55,619 nt of DNA from a virus. A program made the translations under genes and the position numbers. The DNA lies in IMG/VR virus record IMGVR_UViG_3300042305_001248, positions 1 to 55,619 of that record, one strand, 5' to 3'. Position 1 is the stretch's first letter. Every line of letters begins with the position of its first letter. Of the stretch, positions 45,558-53,392 are shown piece by piece. The notes under the pieces are model-generated. The model made no database searches, had not been told where the DNA came from, and saw only the letters and a program-made list of their open reading frames with translations.

Positions 45558-48500
45558 TCAGACGAGGTAGAGGCCGCGGGCGAACGCCGTTCCGGACGCG
45601 CCAGGGGTCAGCACGATGTCGTACCAGCCCGCGACGAGCGAGCCGCCGCTCGTCAGGGCTTGGCTCCCGAGGAGGCCCGTTCGCGTCCAGGTCGCCGCAG
45701 CGGGGCCTCCTCCCGAGGGCACGAGCGTAAGCGAGGAGGTGTCGGTGATGAGCGAGCCGCCGAAGAAGCCGAGGCTCCCTGCGGTCAGCGTGCGCGCCTG
45801 CGGGACGTAGACGCTCCCGATGGTCGCAGGGGTCGAGAGGGTTGCCGTGCCGTCGAGCGCGACGTTCGAGGCGACGATCGTCAGGCTCGTCAGGGTCGCG
45901 CCGCCCGCGAGCGTCGAGCCGCCCTGGGGCTGCGAGTCGAGGCTCAGATTGACCGCCGCCGCAGCCGAGGCGTTGAGGCTGCCTCCGATGGTCGAGGAGG
46001 TCGCCGAGAGGCTCCCGCCGCTGACCGCGACGTTGCCGGTGACGCTCGTGTTCGAGAGCGCCGTCGTGCTGTTGGTCGAGGAGATCGAGAGGAACGAGGA
46101 CGCCGTCGCCGAGAAGCTCGTCGTGTTGTTGATCGTGGTCGAGCTGCTCGCCCGGGAGTAGTCGTAGACGACGCTGTTCGTCGGCCCGCCGTTGATCGTC
46201 GTCGCGCCGCCGAAGGTCGTATTCGTCGTGACGAAGGCCGTATTCGTCCCGTTGTTGTTGACCGTCGTCGCCGAGGTGACGAAGACCCTCGTGAGGTTCA
46301 CCGTCGCGCCGGGGCCTGCGGGCCTCGTCCCGGTCGTCGCGATCGTCGGCGTCGTCAGGGAGACGTTCTCCAGCGCCGTGCCCTCGCTCATCGTCACCCC
46401 TGCGGGAGCGACGATCGTTGTCTCGGGCGAGCCGACCACCGAGCGGTCCAGCGGGATCGCGAGCGGAGCTGCCTCGGTGAAGGTGCCCGGACCGACGCTC
46501 ACGACGGTCCCTGCTCCTGCCACCGCGAGCGCAGCCGAGATCGAGGCGAAGGGTGCGAGGATCGAGCCCGTCCCGGTGACGTCCGAGCCTCCCTGCGCCA
46601 CGTGGAAGGTCCCGTTCGGCGACGCGCTGACCGCGACCGAGACCGAGCCTGCGCCGTTCGCGATCGCGATGTTCGCGCCTGCCGTCAGCGTTGCGGGCGT
46701 GAAGCTGGTTCCGTTGCCGATCGGGATCTGCCCGTTGCTCGGAGCGGCCGCGAGGAGGCCCGTTGCCGCGACCTTGTCGAGCGCCGACTGCACCGTCACC
46801 GGGTCGGGGTCGAGCCAGTTAGCGCCCGTCGTCGGCGTGTACGCGAGGCTCCTGGCCTCGTCTTGGAAGTCGAACGCGACGAGCGCCGTGACCGTGTACG
46901 TGGTGCCCGCTGCCGGATTCGTTCCCCAGGCGGGAGAGACCGTGATCGCCGTCGCCGTGTTCGAGGAGATCGTTCTGCTCTGCCCCGAGCCCGTGCCGCC
47001 CGTGAGCGTGAGCGTGCCTCCGGCCCAGCGGTTCGTCGTCCAGGCCGCAGCCGAGTCCGTGAGCGTGGTCGCTCCGCCCGCCGTAGCCGTCCCCGAGGCG
47101 GTCGGGACGTTCAGCGTCCGAGCGGTCAGCACGCCCGTCGTCGAGCTGCGAGAGAAGGCGAGCGTCGTGTAGCTCGTGCTGTCGATCTTGTATCGCGTCC
47201 CGCTCAGAGCCGAGCCGAGCTGGTACTGCGAGGCCGGGATCCCCGTCCCCGAGTAGGTCCGGAACTGATTGACCACCGAGCCCAGGTAGGAGGAGGAGAT
47301 CGAGCCCGTAACGCCGCCGTTGTCGACGGTCCCGAGCATCGTCTGATCCAGGTCGTAGACGCGGCAGCCGTCCAGCTCTCCGAGCGTGACGCGAGGACCG
47401 ACCGACGCGCCGAGGGTCGTGTTGTGGACCTTCGCGGTGAGCGTGCCCTCGGCGACCTTGTTCGCGACGCCGACGAGCGAGTAGACGCTCGACGCCGCGA
47501 CCGGCGTGGTCCCCCAGGCCGCAGAGACCGTCAGCGCCGTCGCGGTGTTCGAGAGGACCGTGCGCGTCTGGCTCGCTCCCGTCCCCGCGGTGATCACGAC
47601 CGTCGCGCCTGCGTACTCGTTGACCGTCCACGCCTTCGTCGTGTCCTGCAACGTCGTGCTCGACTGCGCTCCCGTCGCAACGCCCGTGCCCTTGTTCCAG
47701 AGCGTGGGGTTAGCTGCGTAGGCGTAAGGGACCGCGCCGAAGTAGCTCCGCGACGAGATGGCCGACTCGCCGATCGTGCAGGAGTCGACCTCCAGGACCG
47801 ATGTGCAGAGGCCCCGCGTCGGCGTCGAGACGTAGCTGGTCGAATAGACCATGCCGCCGACGAGGTACGCCTTGTTCGCGTAGAAGTTGAACTGCCCGTA
47901 GTTGTTCTCCCAGGCGGTCCCCGAGGAGATCGTCCCGGGGACGGTGGGCTCGTCGAAGAGGAGCATCGACAGGCCCGTGACGACGAACGGATCGGCCGTC
48001 GTGTCGGCCTCTACTCCTCCGCCGCTGCTCCCGGTGATCTCGAACGTCGCGAGCGTGCCTGCTCCCGTGTAGGGCGCAGGGAAGCTCGCCTTGATCGACT
48101 CCATGTTCGCAGCCGGGAAGTCGGCGCGCAGAGCGCGCATCGTCACCGAGCCGAGGATCTGCACGCCGTTGCCGACGAGCTGCACGCGGCCTCGCCGGAA
48201 GCCGAGGACGACGTTCTCGCTGTAGCGCCCTGGGGCAAGCTGGAAAACGAGCTTCTCGGTGACGAACTGCCCGACCTGCGCGTTGTAGACCGTATTCGTG
48301 GGGTTCCCGAGCGACGGGACCTGCGAATAGGCGTAGTTGATCGTGCGGTAGGGAGCGCCGAGCGTGCCGCCACCGGGAGCGTCCAGCCCGTTCGTGGGGT
48401 CCACGTAGACCGTGAGCGAGCCCGCGAAGACTGCGCCGCCTCCGCCCGTCGCGTCGATCGTGATCGACCCAGCGCCGTTGGTGATCGAGACGCCAGAGCC

Positions 48501-49973
48501 AGCGGTGAGGGTCGCCTGCGCGTAGCCGGTGCCGTTGCCGATGAGGAGCTGACCGTTGCTCGGCGCAGTCGCGAGACCCGTTCCGCCGTTGCCTACCGGG
48601 AGCGTGCCGCTGATCTCGGTCGCGCCTGCGGTCAGGTCGACCGGGCTCGCGGGGCTCTGCACCACGCCGTTGATCACGTGGACGAGACCCGTCCCCGCGA
48701 TGCTCGGGAGCGTCGTGTGGAGGTGCGAGGGGCGGGCGTCGCCGAAGTCGAGCGTGATCGTGTGGTTGTTCGCCGTCGCCGTCGCCTCGATCGCGATGTA
48801 GATCCGATCGGTCGCGAGGATCGTCGTCTGCGGGAGCAGCGCGGACGCGATGTACTGGATCGGCTGCGAGGGGTCGTAGAGCGGAGCCGTCGAGCTGGTC
48901 GCGAGGAGCGTCGAGGTCGCGCCGTCCCACGTATAGATGCGGAGGCGGAATCGGACGACGTTCTCCGTCGCGCTCGGTCCGCTTGCGCTCGCCCAGACGT
49001 TGCAGTCCCAGAGCCCCGCGGGGATCGTCGTCAGGCCCGGAGCGCCCAGGTCGGTGACGAAGCCTGCGACGAGCGCGAACGTCGTCCCGTCGCTCGGCAG
49101 GATCGCAGAGGTGACGCTGGAGAGCGGAGTCTCGGCGACGAGGCCCAGCTCCTTCGTGCCAGCGACGGGAAGAGGCGCGTCGCCGCTCGTCCCGTTGTTG
49201 AAGAAGTAGATCTGACCGCCTCCGCCGCTGCCGCCCGACGCGGGAGCGCCCGGTACCCATGCGGAGCCGTTCCAGGTCAGCACCTGCCCGTCGCTCGGGA
49301 GGACCGAAGAAACCGGGTTGCCCTGGAGCGCAGACACGGTCGCCGCCTGCGATCCCGAGCCGGGGCCCGCGAGGACGTCTCCGGTCAGCTCCGTGATCCC
49401 GGTATCGGCCGGGAGCGTCGTCGGCGTCCACCACGTTCCGTCGTAGCCGAGCACCTGTCCGGGCGTCGGCGGGGTCGCGTCGACCGGGATCCCCTCGATG
49501 CCTGCGACGATCGCGTTCTGGAGCCCCGTCCCGGGCCCGGCGATGACGTCGCCTCCCAGCTCCGTGATCCCGGTGACAGCGGGCGCAGAGCCCGTCCAGG
49601 AGGCGCCGTTCCAGGTCAGGACGTCGCCTGCGGAGCTGCCCGCCGACAGAGAGATGTCGGGCGTCGCTCCTCCAGAGGAAGCGAGAGGGGCGCTCGCCGT
49701 GACGCTTGTGACGCCTCCGCCGCTGCCTCCGATTGCTCCCGCCGCGAGGAGTAGCGCCGTCAGGTCGCCGGAGTTGTCGGGGACCGCGGGGCGGCTCCCT
49801 CGCGCAGCGAGGAACGCGAGGCGCGATGCCTCCATCGTCGCGGGGTTGTAAAGGACCGCTGCGAGGCCTGCCGACTGGAGCTGCGCGATGTTGATCGAGG
49901 TCGAGTCGAGGAGCGATCCTGCGCTCGCCGAGACAGAACCGGCGACGAAGTCTTCGAGGACGAGGAAGATCAC
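45558..49973 (-). CDS. Giant adhesin/receptor-binding fibre protein
   Basis: The product is 1471 aa from ATG 49973. It carries repeated fibre modules: GDVLTWNGASW, GQVLGYDGTWW and GQVLTWNGSAW near 115-230, and paired APSNGQLLIGNG and APSNGQIPIGNG blocks near 485 and 1070. It also has twin TTLQDTTKAWTV and TTLTDSAAAWTT blocks near 790 and 1000, and beta-helix stretches (SLTVYVDPTNGLDAPGGGTL; LAPGRYSENVVLGFRRGRVQ; HVAQGGSDVTGTGSILAPFA). The C-terminal 300 residues are Ser/Thr/Asn-rich (TTINGGPTN). It is the longest gene and lies between terminase and portal. It may form head or neck whiskers, or tail fibres expressed early. Confidence 0.75.
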   Translation of the reverse strand: MIFLVLEDFVAGSVSASAGSLLDSTSINIAQLQSAGLAAVLYNPATMEASRLAFLAARGSRPAVPDNSGDLTALLLAAGAIGGSGGGVTSVTASAPLASSGGATPDISLSAGSSAGDVLTWNGASWTGSAPAVTGITELGGDVIAGPGTGLQNAIVAGIEGIPVDATPPTPGQVLGYDGTWWTPTTLPADTGITELTGDVLAGPGSGSQAATVSALQGNPVSSVLPSDGQVLTWNGSAWVPGAPASGGSGGGGQIYFFNNGTSGDAPLPVAGTKELGLVAETPLSSVTSAILPSDGTTFALVAGFVTDLGAPGLTTIPAGLWDCNVWASASGPSATENVVRFRLRIYTWDGATSTLLATSSTAPLYDPSQPIQYIASALLPQTTILATDRIYIAIEATATANNHTITLDFGDARPSHLHTTLPSIAGTGLVHVINGVVQSPASPVDLTAGATEISGTLPVGNGGTGLATAPSNGQLLIGNGTGYAQATLTAGSGVSITNGAGSITIDATGGGGAVFAGSLTVYVDPTNGLDAPGGGTLGAPYRTINYAYSQVPSLGNPTNTVYNAQVGQFVTEKLVFQLAPGRYSENVVLGFRRGRVQLVGNGVQILGSVTMRALRADFPAANMESIKASFPAPYTGAGTLATFEITGSSGGGVEADTTADPFVVTGLSMLLFDEPTVPGTISSGTAWENNYGQFNFYANKAYLVGGMVYSTSYVSTPTRGLCTSVLEVDSCTIGESAISSRSYFGAVPYAYAANPTLWNKGTGVATGAQSSTTLQDTTKAWTVNEYAGATVVITAGTGASQTRTVLSNTATALTVSAAWGTTPVAASSVYSLVGVANKVAEGTLTAKVHNTTLGASVGPRVTLGELDGCRVYDLDQTMLGTVDNGGVTGSISSSYLGSVVNQFRTYSGTGIPASQYQLGSALSGTRYKIDSTSYTTLAFSRSSTTGVLTARTLNVPTASGTATAGGATTLTDSAAAWTTNRWAGGTLTLTGGTGSGQSRTISSNTATAITVSPAWGTNPAAGTTYTVTALVAFDFQDEARSLAYTPTTGANWLDPDPVTVQSALDKVAATGLLAAAPSNGQIPIGNGTSFTPATLTAGANIAIANGAGSVSVAVSASPNGTFHVAQGGSDVTGTGSILAPFASISAALAVAGAGTVVSVGPGTFTEAAPLAIPLDRSVVGSPETTIVAPAGVTMSEGTALENVSLTTPTIATTGTRPAGPGATVNLTRVFVTSATTVNNNGTNTAFVTTNTTFGGATTINGGPTNSVVYDYSRASSSTTINNTTSFSATASSFLSISSTNSTTALSNTSVTGNVAVSGGSLSATSSTIGGSLNASAAAAVNLSLDSQPQGGSTLAGGATLTSLTIVASNVALDGTATLSTPATIGSVYVPQARTLTAGSLGFFGGSLITDTSSLTLVPSGGGPAAATWTRTGLLGSQALTSGGSLVAGWYDIVLTPGASGTAFARGLYLV

Positions 49974-49975
49974 GA

Positions 49976-50386
49976 TCAGCCTCCCGACCCGCGGACGATC
50001 CGCGTCTGCGTGAGCGTGTCAGCGGTGACGCGCAGGTAGAGCGTACCGAGAGCGAGCGGGACGTTGCTCGCGAGCCCGTACAGCTCGCCGCCCGTGAGCG
50101 TGATCGCGCTCTCCAGGAGGTAGAAGCGCCGCTCGGAGAGGCCCGCCGTCGGATCGTCCGCTCCGGGGTCGACGTCGCTCCCGTCGTCGAGGACCCAGGC
50201 GTCGAGCGTCACCGTCTCCGCCGCGGGCGCGTCGAGGACGAGCCACGCAGGGACGACGGTCGGCTGGCTCGCCGGGTACTGCCGACCGAAGCGAGCGAGG
50301 AGCGCGTCGGGGACGAGCCCCGGAGACGCAGCGGGATCGGGGCCCACGATCGCGGGCTCGACGGTAGCGGACGCGGGAAAGAGCAT
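49976..50386 (-). CDS. Beta-rich virion protein upstream of the giant adhesin
   Basis: The product is 136 aa from ATG 50386. The C-terminal half is beta-rich (ERRFYLLESAITLTGGELYG; LALGTLYLRVTADTLTQTRI). It ends 2 nt before the adhesin gene and is probably co-translated; it may be an adaptor that attaches the adhesin. No Shine-Dalgarno is present; TGCTACCCT ends 7 nt before the ATG. Confidence 0.55.
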   Translation of the reverse strand: MLFPASATVEPAIVGPDPAASPGLVPDALLARFGRQYPASQPTVVPAWLVLDAPAAETVTLDAWVLDDGSDVDPGADDPTAGLSERRFYLLESAITLTGGELYGLASNVPLALGTLYLRVTADTLTQTRIVRGSGG

Positions 50387-50393
50387 GGCCGCG

Positions 50394-50402
50394 AGGGTAG
50401 CA
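50394..50402 (-). promoter_or_regulatory. Extended -10-like element 7 nt before ATG 50386
   Basis: TGCTACCCT fits TGnTAnnnT and is followed by CGCGGCC and ATG. It lies in the short gap after the terminase gene and could start a separate late transcript for the head genes. Confidence 0.4.
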
Positions 50403-50428
50403 CCGGGAAGTGGGTCGAGGCTACGGGC

Positions 50429-51901
50429 TCACCGCGCCTGGAGGTTGTGCTGCCCGAAGACCGTCGGAGCGAAGCTCCGCGCTCCCTCGCGAGCGAACCA
50501 CGACGCCATGAGCCGATCGCCGGTATGCGCCTCGGGCGAGTAGAAGAGCATCTCGCGCATCCACTCCCGGGCCTCCTCGGGCACCTCGTCGCCCTTCGGG
50601 CCCGTCGGGACGATCCAGAGCCCTTGCCGCATCTCGATCGCGAGGCTCTCGACGCCGAAATGCTCGTCGTACTTGTTCCGGCCCGTGAAGAACGGGCGCA
50701 CGGGCAAGGCGCGGTCCGAGGCGAACTGCACGAGGAACCGCTGCGCGGCGTTGCTCTCGACGAGGATGTGGCTCTGGTAGCGGGCGTGGATGTCGAAGAG
50801 CCGCTGGAGGATCTCCGGAGCGGTCCAGCGCCCGCTCTGGATCTCCAGGACGACGCGACGACGACGACCGACGGGCTCCAGGCCGATCGTGAAGAGCACC
50901 GTCAGAGCGTCCGCCTCGCTCTCGCCGACGCCGAGGTCGACGCCCGTAAAGCAGGGCCAGACTCTCCCGTTCGTCGAGGGCGCTCGACGGTACGGGCCCC
51001 AGCCCTTGCCGCCGTCCACCATCGAGTCGAGCCACGCCTGCTGGAAGCGGCTCTGCGCGTCGGTGCGGACCGCGCAGAGGTACTTCCTCGCGAAGTTGAT
51101 CGGCGTCGTCGACTCGTAGACCGAGCGGAGGCGCTCGACGGGGAAGGCCTCGGGCCAGAGAGGGCGCCACTCGCTCTGCGGGTCCTCGGGATTCAGCACC
51201 GCCGAGTAGCGGGCGCTCGCCCAGCCTGCGCGCTTCGCGAGCCGATGCCCGAGGTCCTCCGTGCTCCAGGGCGTGTTGACGAAGTGGATGAAGCCGCCCT
51301 CTGTGAGCCGGGTCAAGATCGTCGAGTCGAACCACTCCTCCAGCTTGGCGAGCTGGTCGGCGGTCCGGGTGTTCTCGAAGTCGAGGACGTCGTCGAGGAC
51401 GACGCCGTCGAGACGCGAGCCGACGACCGGGCCTCCGACGCCTAGCGCCTGGACGCTCGGATCCTTCGCGATGGTCGGGCGGTCGACCGTGATCGCCGTC
51501 TGGTTCCAAGGGTCCTCTTCGTTCGGGCTCTGCCGAAGGTGCGGGAAGACCTCGTGGAGGCGCTCGTTCCGCTCGATGTGGGCTTTGATCGCAGCGATGA
51601 GCTTCTGCCCCTGCTGAGAGGTGTTCGAGACGAGAGCGAGCCGCAGCGTAGGGTCGCTCCCGAGGAGCCAGAGGACGCGCCCGATCGCTTGTTGGGTCTT
51701 CCCGTGCTCGACGGGAGCCCAGAGCACCGCTCGCTTGTTTGCGTCGAGGAAGGCCTGCCACTCGATGTGGTGCGCCGCGTTCCGGAGCCGCTTCCCGGTC
51801 TTCTCGTGCGCGATGACGTATTCGATGAACGCCGCAGCGGAGCGCCGGCAGCTCCGGAGGAGTAGCTCCTGCCGCGCCCTCGCCCGAGCCGCCCAGGTCA
51901 C
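50429..51901 (-). CDS. terL: Terminase large subunit
   Basis: The product is 490 aa from GTG 51901 (GTGA overlap). The ATPase has a variant Walker A, APVEHGKT at 62-69, and Walker B VVLDD at 167-171. The C-terminal nuclease has an RNase H-like first strand, FTGVDLGVGESEADALTVLF, near 320, and an acidic second site around HILVESNAAQRFLVQFASDR. It cuts concatemers and powers packaging into the portal. Phylogenetically, variants with this Walker A often use headful packaging, which agrees with the permuted ends, but this is inference. Confidence 0.9.
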   Translation of the reverse strand: MTWAARARARQELLLRSCRRSAAAFIEYVIAHEKTGKRLRNAAHHIEWQAFLDANKRAVLWAPVEHGKTQQAIGRVLWLLGSDPTLRLALVSNTSQQGQKLIAAIKAHIERNERLHEVFPHLRQSPNEEDPWNQTAITVDRPTIAKDPSVQALGVGGPVVGSRLDGVVLDDVLDFENTRTADQLAKLEEWFDSTILTRLTEGGFIHFVNTPWSTEDLGHRLAKRAGWASARYSAVLNPEDPQSEWRPLWPEAFPVERLRSVYESTTPINFARKYLCAVRTDAQSRFQQAWLDSMVDGGKGWGPYRRAPSTNGRVWPCFTGVDLGVGESEADALTVLFTIGLEPVGRRRRVVLEIQSGRWTAPEILQRLFDIHARYQSHILVESNAAQRFLVQFASDRALPVRPFFTGRNKYDEHFGVESLAIEMRQGLWIVPTGPKGDEVPEEAREWMREMLFYSPEAHTGDRLMASWFAREGARSFAPTVFGQHNLQAR

Positions 51902-52338
51902 CCGACGTCCTCAGGCCAGCGACCGTGCTCGACGAAGTGCCGGAGGTCGTCCTCCGACCTCGTCGCGAAGCCGTCCTGCGGCCCTGCGTGGCGAGTGACC
52001 GTCTCGGTCTTCTGGCTCCGGACGAGCCCGATCCGATCAAGGATGGAATCGGCCGCGGCGAGGCGGATCTTCGACTCGTGCTGCCCGACGATCGCCTGCC
52101 CGAGCGAGCCGATCGCCGCATCGGCGAGGAACTCCAGACGCGCCCGAGCCCGCGCTACGCGAGCCTCCCGCAGCTCCCGGAGCTTCGCCTGCGCGTCCTC
52201 GGTCCGGAGGTAGTCGTAGACCGTCCGCTCCGCCGTCTGGAGTCGCTCCCCGATCTGCCGGTTCGAGAGCCCGTCCGCCGCGAGCTGGAGCACCGCCTCG
52301 CGCTTCGAGCTGCCCATCTTCGTCCGAGGTCCGCTCAC
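51898..52338 (-). CDS. terS: Terminase small subunit-like DNA-binding protein
   Basis: The product is 146 aa from GTG 52338 (GTGA overlap with the preceding gene). Residues 8-45 form an HTH (SKREAVLQLAADGLSNRQIG, ERLQTAERTVYDYLRTEDAQ), followed by a helical oligomerisation region (ELREARVARARARLEFLADA). It directly precedes terL. It should recognise the packaging site. The long frame to 53100 is a shadow. Confidence 0.7.
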   Translation of the reverse strand: MSGPRTKMGSSKREAVLQLAADGLSNRQIGERLQTAERTVYDYLRTEDAQAKLRELREARVARARARLEFLADAAIGSLGQAIVGQHESKIRLAAADSILDRIGLVRSQKTETVTRHAGPQDGFATRSEDDLRHFVEHGRWPEDVG

Positions 52339-53036
52339 TTCGCCGCCTCCTGCCTCGCCCGCACCGCAGGATCGACCGCGGGGAGCATCTGGACCCGCAT
52401 CATCCACGCCCGAAGGTCGCGCTCTCGAAAGCGCACCGTCCGAGGGCCGAGGCGGACGAAGGGAACCTGCCCTCGATGGACGCGCACTCGCAGGCACCCG
52501 TTCGTCACGCCGAGGAGCTTCGCCGCCTCGTCGTAGGTCATCAGAGGCTCGTCCTGGATCGTCAGTACCACCTCCCGAGCTTGTAACGCAGCGAAACGAG
52601 GCGCAACGTCGAGCCCGAGCGTTTCCCGCAAAAAAGCCCGCGCTCTCTCGCGCACCCTCGGGCGGCAATAGCTCGGGCACCTCCCGCTCGGGAACGGGAT
52701 CGTCGCCGCTCGGACCTCTCGGCCTCCGACCTCGACCAGCCGCCACCGAAAGCGCCGACGCGGGTCGAGGCCGAACGCGAGCGCGACTCTGCCCCCGCAG
52801 AGGACCAGCGGGTGCGAGCCCGCCTTCTGCGCGAGGGCTGCCGCAGCCGCACGGAGGGCCCACCGCGGCTCCGCAGCGCGCTCGACGAGGTGAGCCCCCT
52901 CCGCCAGCTCGAAGAGGGCGCTGCGGCTCTCCAGGCCCGCCAGACGGGCCAGCCTCGTTCCGCTCGCTCCCTCCCACGGTCCCGCCCAGGGAGCGCCCGG
53001 AGGAGGATGCTCGCCGACGAAGACCGGCAGCGGCAC
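52335..53036 (-). CDS. Uracil-DNA-glycosylase-like domain fused to an excisionase-type HTH
   Basis: The product is 233 aa from GTG 53036. Residues 5-140 have a UDG-superfamily layout: VGEHPPPGAPWAGPWEGASG at the N-terminal loop, LVLCGGRVALAFGL at 77-90 (the core strand-helix) and IPFPSG at 113-118 in the position of the UDG motif HPSx(R). Residues 166-215 (TYDEAAKLLGVTNGCLRVRV, then GPRTVRFRERDLRAW) form a MerR/excisionase-type winged HTH. Catalytic histidine appears replaced by Phe (FPSG), so it may bind rather than excise uracil. It lies just upstream of terS. Confidence 0.6.
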   Translation of the reverse strand: MPLPVFVGEHPPPGAPWAGPWEGASGTRLARLAGLESRSALFELAEGAHLVERAAEPRWALRAAAAALAQKAGSHPLVLCGGRVALAFGLDPRRRFRWRLVEVGGREVRAATIPFPSGRCPSYCRPRVRERARAFLRETLGLDVAPRFAALQAREVVLTIQDEPLMTYDEAAKLLGVTNGCLRVRVHRGQVPFVRLGPRTVRFRERDLRAWMMRVQMLPAVDPAVRARQEAAK

Positions 53037-53038
53037 GA

Positions 53039-53392
53039 CTACGCCCGCTTTCCGCCGTGCCGGTAGGGCCGCGTCCGGTTGTACTGGTGCTTCCGCTCAA
53101 TCTCGGCCTCCAGGTCGATCCCGAGCGCGTCGGCGAGGTCGAGGATGCGGATCACGGCGTCGGCCAGCTCCACGCTGAAGCCCTCGGGCTTCCCGCCCTC
53201 GCCCGTCCACGGCTCCAGGCGTCCGCGCCGGTACTCCTCCAGAGCCTCCGAGACCTCGGCGTGGACGAGGCAGAGAGCCTCGGGGATGCGGCGCACGGGA
53301 TCGACGGGCTCGCCCGAGTCGGGGTCGCTCCACCAGCCCTTCTCGACTGCGAGCGCGTGGATCTCGGCCTGCCGATCACGGAGCGAGGTCAT
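53039..53392 (-). CDS. MazG-like nucleotide pyrophosphohydrolase
   Basis: The product is 117 aa from ATG 53392 with GAGGGAG upstream; a TTG at 53404 is the alternative. The all-alpha NTP-PPase pattern is present: AEVSEALEEYRRG (first EExxE-like metal motif) and SVELADAVIRILDLADALGI (second, ExxD). Such enzymes hydrolyse (d)NTPs or ppGpp-like alarmones and are common phage metabolic helpers. The C-terminus is basic (KHQYNRTRPYRHGGKR). Confidence 0.75.
   Translation of the reverse strand: MTSLRDRQAEIHALAVEKGWWSDPDSGEPVDPVRRIPEALCLVHAEVSEALEEYRRGRLEPWTGEGGKPEGFSVELADAVIRILDLADALGIDLEAEIERKHQYNRTRPYRHGGKRA

Noticed and set aside
45543-49754. 1403-aa open frame on the plus strand
   Set aside because: It mirrors the giant adhesin gene and is very rich in Arg/Asp/Gly with no recognisable module.
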